Part shown: positions 27,378-37,100 of the stretch, in pieces
How the letters are laid out: each line of letters opens with the position of its first letter
How positions within the stretch are numbered: the stretch's first letter is position 1
Source: Puniceicoccaceae bacterium K14
GTDB lineage: Bacteria; Verrucomicrobiota; Verrucomicrobiia; Opitutales; Opitutaceae
Reading direction: 5' to 3'
Length of the DNA stretch: 64,000 bases
Assembly: GCA_022538095.1 (NCBI GenBank)
Contig: JAKYXN010000002.1
Coordinates: forward strand, 62,001-126,000
The notes under the pieces: generated by a model
What the model was told of the DNA's origin: nothing
Seen by the model: the letters and a program-made list of their open reading frames with translations, nothing else
Database searches by the model: none
Translations under genes and position numbers: made by a program

Positions 27378-28116
27378 AATGTAGGTAATGACATTTTATT
27401 AGAAAACTGCGCGGAGGTAGAGCCGCGTGCTTTTAGAGCATAGCAATTCGAGGAGAAAGGGTGGAGTGATGTACTCGCAATATCGAGATTACTGTAACCC
27501 CTCCAGGGCTCGAAAGGGTAGTCTCGCGGATTCAAATGTTTTGCTGCTGGATTCAATCTCGAGTTTTCTGTGACTGAGCTCGCCTCAGTGCATTCGAAAT
27601 CGTTGACTTTCGTTTTGGTGGAGAGATCAAATCAGCTTAGACTCTTCTATCACTGTATAACTGGTGATTCAGTTTGTTGTATTAATCGTACTGTGAGTCA
27701 GTTTTGAGGCCAAGAGAATTGAATACAATCTTTTGAAACCTAGATTATAACGTTCGTATCAGGTCTTCTGTTAAGTATATGTACCGCTCAAACAGTGCCT
27801 AGGAGTTGTTGGGATTTTGTGGTCCAGATGGAGCAGGTTAACTTCCGGAAAGCTATGGATGGTTGCGAGCTCGTTCACCCTATTATGCCTTTTAAACCTA
27901 CAGTGAAAACTGGTGCGAAAATTGTTAAATAATATCCCGTTTCTTTCCTCCAGCGCTTTGGTCGTTTGGGGGCTGGGTTGCTTGCAAACGCTCTGTGGGA
28001 TGAAAAAACCGTACGATAGTCTATCGAAATGCCATTTCTTGCCTAAGTAAAATACAAGAACCCTTTTAAACTGAACTACGCCTGCTCGTGTCGGGTGCGA
28101 TGCCCCATTTTATATT
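27378..28116. other. Long divergent intergenic region before the GH2 operon
   Basis: 739 bp without a convincing gene, containing the promoters of symporter 2 (minus) and the GH2-sulfatase operon (plus). The only clear structure is a perfect 6-1-6 inverted repeat CGATAG-T-CTATCG at 28014-28026, 91 bp before the GH2 start, which could be an operator. Nothing else recognised. Confidence 0.45.
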
Positions 28117-30570
28117 ATGAGATTATTTAGGAACTACTTTTTGAAAATGACAGTTTGGTTTATTTTGATTGGTTTTCAGGCCATCGAAATCCAATCGAGA
28201 GAGGTCGAATCATTCGAGTTTGATTGGAAGTTTTCGCTGGGTGATTTCTCGAAGGCCAGCGATGAGGACTTTTATGATGAAGATTGGCGCGAGTTAAATC
28301 TTCCGCACGACTGGAGTATTGAAGGCGAGTATAGCGAGTCTAATCCGGGGGCGATTCAAATGGGGTTCTTACCAGGCGGAATCGGCTGGTATCGAAAGAC
28401 TTTTGAATGGAATAGAAGTTGGAAGGACAAAATGGTCTCCGTCGAGTTTGATGGGGTCTACATGAATAGTGAGGTTTGGATAAATGGGAATTACCTCGGT
28501 AAGCGTCCTTATGGTTATATCGGATTTTCATACGATCTCACGAAGTATTTAAAAGATGGGAATAATGTAATTGCGGTAAGAGTAGACAATAGTAAGCAGC
28601 CCAGTGGACGTTGGTATACAGGATCGGGAATCTATCGAAGCGTTCGCCTCGTTGTTAAGGATCCCTTGCATATCAAACAATGGGGCACGTATGCCACCAC
28701 GCCAGTCGCGAACGAGGCTCTTGGAGTCCTACGAGTGGAAACGGCGTTGATGAATCAGACTGAGACATTACGAAAAACAAACTTGAAACTCAGTCTGTTC
28801 GATCAATCCGGACGGAAGGTCAGTTCAAGCGCTGCAATCGCAGAGCTTTCAGGAAATGACGAATCTCTGATTTATAGTACTCTAAAAATTGATACGCCCA
28901 GTTTGTGGAGCCCTGGAGCTCCGAACCTCTATACTCTTGTTAGCGAATTGTTGGAAGGTAACCGCTTGCTTGACCGAGAAGAGATTAAGGTGGGATTTCG
29001 GTCGGCAATCATGGATCCGGATCAAGGGTTCATATTAAATGGCGAACAAGTGAAGTTGAAGGGTGTATGCATGCATCATGATGCGGGAGCCTTGGGGTCT
29101 GCTGTTCCGAAATCGATTTTAAAAGAGCGCCTCCTAATGCTAAAGGAGATGGGGTGTAATGCGATCCGTGTGGGGCATACCCCCTTTGCTCCAGAATTTT
29201 ACGACTATTGCGATGAGATCGGATTCCTTGTTATGGATGAAGCTTTTGATGGTTGGTGGGACCCCAAAGTGCCCCACGACTATGGTTTCTATTTTGACGA
29301 GTGGTGGCAACGCGACCTGGGAGATTTAGTAAAACGTGATCGAAGCCACCCGAGCGTTGTTATCTGGAGCGTCGGAAATGAAGTTCATGGATACACAAAT
29401 TCCGAGCAAAAATTATTGGTGGATACTATAAGAACGTTAGATAACACGCGACCAATTACTCAGGGAAGAGGCTATGCTGGACCTCATATAGATATAGCTG
29501 GATTTAATGGGTTTGGAGAATTTCGCGGCACCTTAGAAAAGTACCGCAAAGAGAATCCGCATCGCCCAATCATAGGTACCGAAATCACTCATACGCTACA
29601 AACGCGTGGTGCCTATCGAAGCAAGACTTGGTATCGCATAAGAGATAATCCAGCTCCGTGGGAGCGTGGTAGATCTTTTGACACTATTGAAGATCGCGTG
29701 TTTAAAATTGATGACTTTACCGAAGAGGAATTCTTTCCTGAAGAAAATAGTTATTATGATTCTGGATACGATAATAGTATCGTTCGCATCGGCGTGCGAG
29801 ATGATTTGACGCGTGTCCGCGATATGGATTTTTATAGTGGGAATTTTCGTTGGACAGGCTTTGATTACTTGGGCGAGTCTTTTGGCTGGCCGGCTCGTAC
29901 AGCGAATTTCGGGGTGATTGATTTGGCGGGGTTGCCTAAGGATCATTATTATCTCTATCAGAGCTTGTGGTCTAAAAAACCAATGGCGCATTTATTGCCT
30001 CACTGGACACATAGTGGAAAAGAAGGTCGTAAGGTCCCGGTCGTGGCTTATACAAATGCGGAGGAAGCAGAGTTGTTTCTTAATGGGAAGTCGATGGGTA
30101 AAAAGATCGTCGATCCGTCGAAGGAAACGTATTGGATCATTGAATATGAACCTGGAGAGATACGCTTGGAGGCGACGACAAGTGGAGAACTGGTTGCGAA
30201 GACAACTCAAGTGACCGCAGGCGAACCCGCGAAGATTTCATTGAGCGCGAATCGCTTAGAGCTCTTAGCGAATGGTAGCGATGTCGTTCGAGTCGTCGTC
30301 CAAGTAGAGGACGCGGCCGGAATAATGTGCCCAATGGCTGATAACCGAATTCATTTTTCGGTGGAAGGTCCGGGGGAATTAGTTGCGGTAGAGAATGGAG
30401 ATATTCTGGATATTGAACGGCATGGTAATAAATCGCGGAAAGCGTTTCGCGGTTTATGCGTAGGATATGTTCGTATAACGGGGGAAGGTACAGTGAACGT
30501 GCGTTGCAATTCTGATGATTTGAATTCGGCTAGTCTTACGTTGTATTCTTCTTTCGATAATGAAAATTGA
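28117..30570 (+). CDS. GH2 beta-galactosidase-like glycoside hydrolase
   Basis: Exported exo-glycosidase of 817 residues, signal peptide about 1-27. Domains follow the GH2 order: sugar-binding jelly roll (about 30-185, L-N-L-P-H-D-W-S near 60), immunoglobulin-like domain (185-295), TIM barrel (300-590), then DUF4982-like and Ig-like C-terminal domains. The catalytic acid/base is Glu422 in W-S-V-G-N-E-V-H and the nucleophile Glu489 in I-I-G-T-E-I-T. The H-D-A-G-A-L-G and N-A-I-R-V-G-H-T-P blocks are typical of beta-galactosidases in this family. The start of sulfatase B overlaps its last 11 bp, suggesting translational coupling. Galactose occurs in galactofucans, which would fit the locus; other beta-glycosides cannot be excluded. 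Confidence 0.92.
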   Translation: MRLFRNYFLKMTVWFILIGFQAIEIQSREVESFEFDWKFSLGDFSKASDEDFYDEDWRELNLPHDWSIEGEYSESNPGAIQMGFLPGGIGWYRKTFEWNRSWKDKMVSVEFDGVYMNSEVWINGNYLGKRPYGYIGFSYDLTKYLKDGNNVIAVRVDNSKQPSGRWYTGSGIYRSVRLVVKDPLHIKQWGTYATTPVANEALGVLRVETALMNQTETLRKTNLKLSLFDQSGRKVSSSAAIAELSGNDESLIYSTLKIDTPSLWSPGAPNLYTLVSELLEGNRLLDREEIKVGFRSAIMDPDQGFILNGEQVKLKGVCMHHDAGALGSAVPKSILKERLLMLKEMGCNAIRVGHTPFAPEFYDYCDEIGFLVMDEAFDGWWDPKVPHDYGFYFDEWWQRDLGDLVKRDRSHPSVVIWSVGNEVHGYTNSEQKLLVDTIRTLDNTRPITQGRGYAGPHIDIAGFNGFGEFRGTLEKYRKENPHRPIIGTEITHTLQTRGAYRSKTWYRIRDNPAPWERGRSFDTIEDRVFKIDDFTEEEFFPEENSYYDSGYDNSIVRIGVRDDLTRVRDMDFYSGNFRWTGFDYLGESFGWPARTANFGVIDLAGLPKDHYYLYQSLWSKKPMAHLLPHWTHSGKEGRKVPVVAYTNAEEAELFLNGKSMGKKIVDPSKETYWIIEYEPGEIRLEATTSGELVAKTTQVTAGEPAKISLSANRLELLANGSDVVRVVVQVEDAAGIMCPMADNRIHFSVEGPGELVAVENGDILDIERHGNKSRKAFRGLCVGYVRITGEGTVNVRCNSDDLNSASLTLYSSFDNEN

Positions 30571-31990
30571 AAAAATAGGGAAGCTCGTTGGAATTGTCTT
30601 CTCGCTGATGTATTCGCAGTTAGCGGCTTCAGAACAGCCGAACGTTTTGCTCATCCTTGTAGACGATGCTGGATACAATGATTTTGGATTTATGGGAAGT
30701 CCTGACTTCGATACACCGCATATCGATCGCTTGGCGGAAATGGGGGTTGCTTTTACGGATGCGCATGTCAGCGCGAGTGTATGTAGCCCGTCGCGGGCAG
30801 GGTTGTTAACAGGACGCTATCAGCAGCGTTTCGGGCACGAGAACAATGTGCCGCCTCATACGGCGGGAATGGATGTCGCTGAATTGACCTTGGCAGATGT
30901 TCTTAAAACTGTTGGCTATCGAACGATTGCGATCGGGAAGTGGCATTTGGGAAATAGAAGCATGTATCATCCGAATACGCGTGGATTTGAGACGTTTTTC
31001 GGTTTTCTAGAAGGAGCGCGGGATTATTTTCCCAATCCGAGACAGGATGATCCCGAAGATTTTCGGGCTCTGTTGGAAAATCGAAAGCAGGTGAATTTCG
31101 AGGGATATCTAACGGACGTATTTACGGATAGAGTGATCGAGGAAATTGAGGTAGAGGATTCGCGCCCTTGGTTTATGTATTTGTCCTACAATGCAGTTCA
31201 TACCCCAATGCATGCCAAGGAAGAGGATTTGAAGCGTTTCGAAGGACATCCGAGACAAAAGTTGGCAGCCATGACTTACTCCCTCGATCAAAATATCGGC
31301 CGAATTTTGAGTACGCTAGATTCTCGTAAAGAATTAGATGATACTTTGATATTTTTTTTGAGCGATAACGGTGGGGCAGGGATGAGCAATAACCAGTCTA
31401 GCAATGCTCCTTTGAAGGGCTGGAAGGGTAATAAATTTGAAGGAGGGCATCGTGTACCGTTCGTCGTTTCGTGGCCTGCGAAGATAGAGGGGGACCGGCA
31501 TTTTTCGGGTTTGAGCAGCGCTTTGGATATTTTCGTGACTTCGATCGCGGCGGCTGGCGTTAACGAAGTCTTAGGCGAGCCTTTAGATGGCGTTGATCTT
31601 ATGCCCTATTTGAAAGGAAAGAAGAGGAGTGATCCGCACGAGGTGCTTTTTTGGCGGAAAGACTTGATGGCTGCCGTACGTATGGGCCCGTACAAATTGG
31701 TGCGTTTGGAAGGCTACGGTTATCGACTCTACAATTTGGATGAAGATTTGGCGGAAAGTCAGGATCTAAGCGAATCGTTGCCTGGTCTTGTGCGCGAGAT
31801 GGCAGATCGTATGACTCGATGGGAGAAGGAGTTGGAGGTTCCTTATTGGTGGGAAAATAAAGATTGGACTTCTGTTACTTACGAAATTCATCGCGCTCTT
31901 ATGGACAATGAAGATCCTCGATTCCGAAGTCCGAGAGAGAAGGCTGTATTCGAAAAGCGTACTTTAGAAAACGAGAGTGCGAGGCATTGA
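30560..31990 (+). CDS. Sulfatase B (S1 family)
   Basis: Exported sulfatase of 476 residues, signal peptide about 1-23 ending L-A-A-S. Formylglycine motif C-S-P-S-R with Cys75, followed by G-L-L-T-G-R. Metal ligands in V-D-D-A-G-Y (34-39) and F-L-S-D-N-G-G; substrate-pocket motif G-K-W-H-L-G near 130. Its ATG lies inside the GH2 gene (11-bp overlap), so the two are translated together and may act in sequence, desulfation exposing a galactoside or the reverse. It is closely related in its first 90 residues to sulfatase A. The regiospecificity is unknown. Confidence 0.94.
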   Translation: MKIEKIGKLVGIVFSLMYSQLAASEQPNVLLILVDDAGYNDFGFMGSPDFDTPHIDRLAEMGVAFTDAHVSASVCSPSRAGLLTGRYQQRFGHENNVPPHTAGMDVAELTLADVLKTVGYRTIAIGKWHLGNRSMYHPNTRGFETFFGFLEGARDYFPNPRQDDPEDFRALLENRKQVNFEGYLTDVFTDRVIEEIEVEDSRPWFMYLSYNAVHTPMHAKEEDLKRFEGHPRQKLAAMTYSLDQNIGRILSTLDSRKELDDTLIFFLSDNGGAGMSNNQSSNAPLKGWKGNKFEGGHRVPFVVSWPAKIEGDRHFSGLSSALDIFVTSIAAAGVNEVLGEPLDGVDLMPYLKGKKRSDPHEVLFWRKDLMAAVRMGPYKLVRLEGYGYRLYNLDEDLAESQDLSESLPGLVREMADRMTRWEKELEVPYWWENKDWTSVTYEIHRALMDNEDPRFRSPREKAVFEKRTLENESARH

Positions 31991-32160
31991 GATTCTGTAT
32001 ACGAATAATGATGAATATTAGACAAGTTTTAGGCTCAGCGTGAGTTTGCGGAAATAGTAATCACTAGTGTCCTGGAAACTGAAAGTAGTTCAATAGTGGA
32101 GGAATGTAAATAGATAGGAGAGGTCTTTCTAGGAGTTTCAACATATTAACACACACCATA

Positions 32161-34035
32161 ATGATAAAGCGAAGTGCGATCGTGCGAATCTTAGTTAATA
32201 TGGGAGTGCTCTTTGGAGCATTCCTCGTATGTGCCGCGGAGCGACCCAATATTGTCTGGATAACGAGCGAGGATAATTCCACGCATTACCTTCGTCTCTA
32301 TGATGAGGGTGGAGCTGCTATGCCAAATGTAGAGCGGTTGGCGGAGAGTGGGCTTGTTTTTAGTCATGCCTATTCGAATTCACCTGTTTGTTCTACGGCT
32401 CGCAGCACAATTATCTCTGGCTGTTATGGTCCTCGATTGTTTTCGCAGCATCACCGTCGTTCGGAGCTCGTGCCCATGCCTGATGGGCTGCGTATGTTTC
32501 CTTGGTATTTGAGACAAGCTGGTTATTACACGACAAATCATTATAAGGAAGACTACAACTTGAAGAGCCAAGGAGGCGTTTGGGATGAGTCTTCGAAAAA
32601 AGCGAGTTACCGGAATCGTTCTGATGGCCAGCCGTTCTTTCATGTGGAAAATTTTAATACTACGCATGAAGGCAAGCTGCATTTTAGTTCACAGAATATG
32701 ACCGATGTTCCAACGGAGACTGATGTTGATTCTGTGGCTATATTTCCAATACATCCGAATACTCCGACCTTTCGCTACAGCAATGCTTATTACAGAGATC
32801 TTCACATTAAGTTGGATCGGGAGATCGGAATTTTTCTCGAAAAGCTGGAGGAAGACGGTTTGATGGAAGAAACGATTATTTTCTACTACGGCGACCATGG
32901 AGGAGCGTTGCCTGGGAGCAAGGGATACGCCTACGAACGCGGCTTGCACGTGCCAATGGTTGTCTATGTACCAGAAAAATGGAGACACCTCTTGCCCACC
33001 GAAGTCGGTACTCGAGTAGAGGGATTTGTGGAGTTTGTTGATTTGGGGCCAACCGTTTTGAATCTTGCTGGGATCAAGGCTCCTGAAAAAATGGACGGCG
33101 AAGCGTTTCTCGGGAAAGAGGTGAGTTTGGAAGAACTGAATCAGCGGGACCGAGCCTTTGGGTATGCAGACCGTTTCGACGAGAAGTATGATATGGTTCG
33201 TACGCTGAGAGTTGGCAAATTCAAATATATGCGAAACTATCAGCCATTCAACTTTGATGGTTTGCAAAACAACTACAGGTACAAGAGCCTGGCCTACCAG
33301 GAATGGCGTGATCTTTATCGTGAGGGAAAATTAAATACGGAACAATGTCAGTTTTTTCAACCTCGTTCTGCGGAAGCTCTTTTCGATATCGAAGCAGACC
33401 CGTTCGAACTTCATAACCTAGCGGAGGATCCTGCCTATGCGGATGACCTGTTCCGTTTGCGTTCTGCTCTCCGGGAACAATTGATTGATCTGCCAGATTT
33501 GGGCTTTTTCCCTGAATCGTATGCGTTGAATACCTTTATATCGAATCCAGAGGGATTCGGACAAGAGAACCGTAAGCGGGTTAGAGATTTGATCGCGGTC
33601 GCGGATCTGAGTTTGCTGCCTTTCAAAAAGGCGAGAAAGGGGATTCGGAAGGCATTGGCTTCTGACGACCCGTGGAAACGTTACTGGGGACTGATCGTTT
33701 GTAGTTCGTTTGGTGAGGCCGCTTTGGAACTCTCGGAGAGGGCGAAGGCGATTGCTGGGGAGGATTCGGAGAATTTGGTTCGGATACGTGCTGCGGAATT
33801 TCTTGGGCTTGCTAAGCAGCAGGATCCAAGAGAAGTTATTATAGATTGTATTAAGAAATCAGACACACTGGTTGAGGCGAGCCTGGTGCTTAACACAGCT
33901 GCAATGTTGCAGGATTCAAATTTTGGTTATGATTTCGGTATAAGCAGAGATATGTTCCCAGAGGAATGGTTGGAAAACGAGCAATCAAACGTACTACAAC
34001 GTCTGCGATATTTAAACGGAGAAATCGTTGAATAG
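32161..34035 (+). CDS. Sulfatase C with atypical C-S-T-A-R motif and helical tail
   Basis: Predicted exported sulfatase of 624 residues, signal peptide about 1-26. The modification motif reads C-S-T-A-R (Cys77), with Thr where the usual C-x-P-x-R has Pro; this may affect maturation by the formylglycine-generating enzyme. The first metal segment is W-I-T-S-E-D-N-S (34-41) rather than D-D-x-G-Y, and the second is Y-Y-G-D-H-G-G, both typical of a distinct S1 branch. Residues about 475-624 form a helical, HEAT-like tail (D-D-P-W-K-R-Y-W-G-L and R-I-R-A-A-E-F-L-G blocks). It lies 170 bp after sulfatase B, in the same direction. Probably an active sulfatase of unknown specificity. Confidence 0.88.
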   Translation: MIKRSAIVRILVNMGVLFGAFLVCAAERPNIVWITSEDNSTHYLRLYDEGGAAMPNVERLAESGLVFSHAYSNSPVCSTARSTIISGCYGPRLFSQHHRRSELVPMPDGLRMFPWYLRQAGYYTTNHYKEDYNLKSQGGVWDESSKKASYRNRSDGQPFFHVENFNTTHEGKLHFSSQNMTDVPTETDVDSVAIFPIHPNTPTFRYSNAYYRDLHIKLDREIGIFLEKLEEDGLMEETIIFYYGDHGGALPGSKGYAYERGLHVPMVVYVPEKWRHLLPTEVGTRVEGFVEFVDLGPTVLNLAGIKAPEKMDGEAFLGKEVSLEELNQRDRAFGYADRFDEKYDMVRTLRVGKFKYMRNYQPFNFDGLQNNYRYKSLAYQEWRDLYREGKLNTEQCQFFQPRSAEALFDIEADPFELHNLAEDPAYADDLFRLRSALREQLIDLPDLGFFPESYALNTFISNPEGFGQENRKRVRDLIAVADLSLLPFKKARKGIRKALASDDPWKRYWGLIVCSSFGEAALELSERAKAIAGEDSENLVRIRAAEFLGLAKQQDPREVIIDCIKKSDTLVEASLVLNTAAMLQDSNFGYDFGISRDMFPEEWLENEQSNVLQRLRYLNGEIVE

Positions 34036-34191
34036 AGTTCAATGAAATAGAGCGACTGAAAATATTACTGCGTTTGTTGTGCTTCGAAACTAAAACCCTA
34101 TGTTAGTCATATAACGAATTGAAGGATTGGCAATACATTGACCTTCTTCGTTTATGGGATATTTGCCTTTGTTTTAATTAAGATCGCATCT

Positions 34192-37100
34192 TTACTTCGC
34201 GTTCTTTTTTGCGTAGTCTTTTGGACTGACTCCATATTCTTTTTTGAATACGCGGCTGAAGTAACTGGCGTCTAGGATACCGATGTGTTCTAGAGTTTCG
34301 GATACAGTGAAGTTTCCTGTTTTTAGTATTTGCGCTGCTCTCTTTAGGCGAATGGAGCGTATGAATAGACTGGGAGATAGATTTGTTAGGCCCTTGAGTT
34401 TTCGGTAGAGAGTAACTCGACTCATCGCCATCATTTCGGTAAAGGCTTTTACATCAAAGTCTTCGTTGCGCATGTTCTCTTCTATTAATGTGACGGCCTT
34501 TCTTAGAGTCCGCTGGTCAGAGCTTGTGACCGCTATCTCTGTAGGTTCAATGAGAGTTTGTTGAGAAAATGTTTCGCGGAGTTGGCGACGCGATTGAATT
34601 AGGTTATCTATTCTTGTTAAGAGTTTGTCGATTTCTATGGGTTTTTCGAAGTAGTCATCTGCTCCTTTTTCAATACCCTCTTTGTAATGGGCTTTGGCAC
34701 CGCGAGCGGTGAGGAGGATAATCGGGATATGTCGTGTTGCGTTTGTATTTTTTAACTGGTGACAAAGTTCTAATCCATCGAGTTTGGGCATCATGATGTC
34801 GCTTACGATGAGACTGGGAAGGTGCGTCTTTGCGAGTTCTAGTCCTTCGCTACCGTCCGCGGCTTCGATTGTGGGGTAGTGGTTACCTAATTGGTTTACT
34901 GTGAATTTTCTAAGGTCCTCGTTGTCTTCAATTACAAGTATGGAGTCTTGTTCGCTGTTTTGAGATTGAGTGTTTGAAACTGGGTTGGAAGGAAGTGAAT
35001 CCGTTGCCTGTTCTGTTACTGAAGTGGCTATGTGATTGATCCCTTTTATTGGTGGGTCTATTGGTATTGAGATTTGAACACATGTACCTTTAGTCTTTCC
35101 AATCGGAGGGCTGAAGATTTTTAGGTCTCCATCGTAGATCCTTACGATATCTTTTACATAGGCGAGGCCTATACCGTGGCCGCTGTGGGATTGCTGATTT
35201 GAGGATGCTCGGTAGTAGGGTTCGAAGACTGAATTTAATTTGTCTTTTTCGATGCCGATTCCGTTGTCAGATACTTTGAGCTCAAGGATGTCAGGTCCGT
35301 CAGTATTAGATTTTATCAACACTGAAATGTCTAGTTGGCCTCCTTCTGGTGTGTACTTGATCGCATTGACGAGGAGATTGTCTAGTAGGCTCTGTAGTTT
35401 AGGGGCATCGAAGGACGCATCGTAGCTATCGTGGCTGAAACTAAGATCTAGATTGAGTTTCTTTTCGTCTATGAGGATTTGGCTGTTGTTTATATCTTGT
35501 CGGAGGAAAGCTATGATGTCTCCGTTTATTGGAGAGTAACGCAGGATACCGAGTTCGACTTTTCTAAAATCTAGGAGCTGGTTTACTGTATCCAGCATTT
35601 TGTGAGCGTTTCTTCGGATCATTTCGAGCCGCTCGTTTTGATCTTTGTTTGGTCCGTCCTTAATGAGGCTTTCTGTGGGGCCTATGATAACTGCGAGTGG
35701 ATTGCGTAGTTCGTGTGATATTTTGCTGAAGAAATCCAGTTTGAAGGATTCCATTGCGAGGATGTGGCGTATGCGCGTTCGGTAGAGTGCGTAGACCAGC
35801 CCAATGACCGTAATGAAAAGAAGAATACTGGATACGATGAACCAAGGGCGTTTCCAAAGTATGGGAATGACTTGAAAATCGACTGTAGCGGGAGTTGGGT
35901 CGATGTTTAGGTCAACGTCTCGGGATCGGACCTGAAAGCGATGTGAGCCATTGGAGAGTCCTGTGAGGACCAGTTCTCGAGTTGAAGTAAACGGCGACCA
36001 TTTTTCCGAGTCCACGCGATATGAGAATTCAAGTAGGTCAGTACTGGTTTCTTCCCAATAATCGAGCCCCTCCCATTTTAGAGAAGTTGATCCGTATTCG
36101 TGCGCTTCGATTGGAGCTCGAGTGATGAGTGTTTCGGGATTCGAGCGATCCGCTTGATATCGAATTGTTTTGTGCTCTTTTGAGTGAGCTGACTCGGCTA
36201 ATTGAATTTCGACCAATCGATTTCGTGTACTATAGTTTAGCCATATCGCTCCATCACTCGTTGATTCGATGGTGGTTCCCTCACGATTGAATCTGAAGTC
36301 TCCAGGGATTGCTTTTTTCGTCCAAGTGGAGCCATCGAATCGGCTTAAGCCTTGGCTTGTGGCGACCAGCAAAGAGTCGTTTTCGCGAACAGTGTGAATG
36401 TATATCGCTTGATTGCTGATAAGGCCGTCGCGTTCGGTGAAAGACTCCCAGGACTTTCCGTCGAATCGGCTTACGCCGGCTCCCCACTTTGCGACCCAAA
36501 GGTTGTTTTGGTTGTCCAGAGCTAGATGATCTATCCAGTGGTTGCGGAAGCGCTCGACTATTTCTGGTCGTTTGTTCGATAGCGTTTCCCCTCTCTGGAG
36601 TGATCGACTTCCGTACCAAAGGCCTTGCTTCGGTTGCTCTACGATGGAGGCTGGTCTTTCCGGTTTGGGGATATGAATCTTTTCGATCAGATTACCATAA
36701 TCATCCAATTTGTAGGCAATGTATCCACCTGGGTGTTTAAACATAGAATCCGAGCCCGGGGGTGTGCCCGATCCGAAGAGGACGTAACCATCGGAAGTTT
36801 CGCAAACGGAGAGGTGACTGAAAAGAGTGGCAACGTTGGGGGAGTCGTCTCGCGTCCATTCTCCGTTTTTGTACCAAGAAACGCTCGCAATACCTTCATG
36901 CATTCCTGAGACCCAGATTGTTTGATCGGAACTTTCAAATATGCGATTGGGTCCCTCGATAACACCGTCTTTGCTTGCGAACTGTTTCCAATGTTCAGTT
37001 CTCGGGTCGTATTTTGTTACGCCTCCATTGTCTGAAAAGAACCAGAGTTTGCCTGAACTGTCTTCACAGGAAAGGTTCAAGTTTTCGTAGGTTTTCCATT

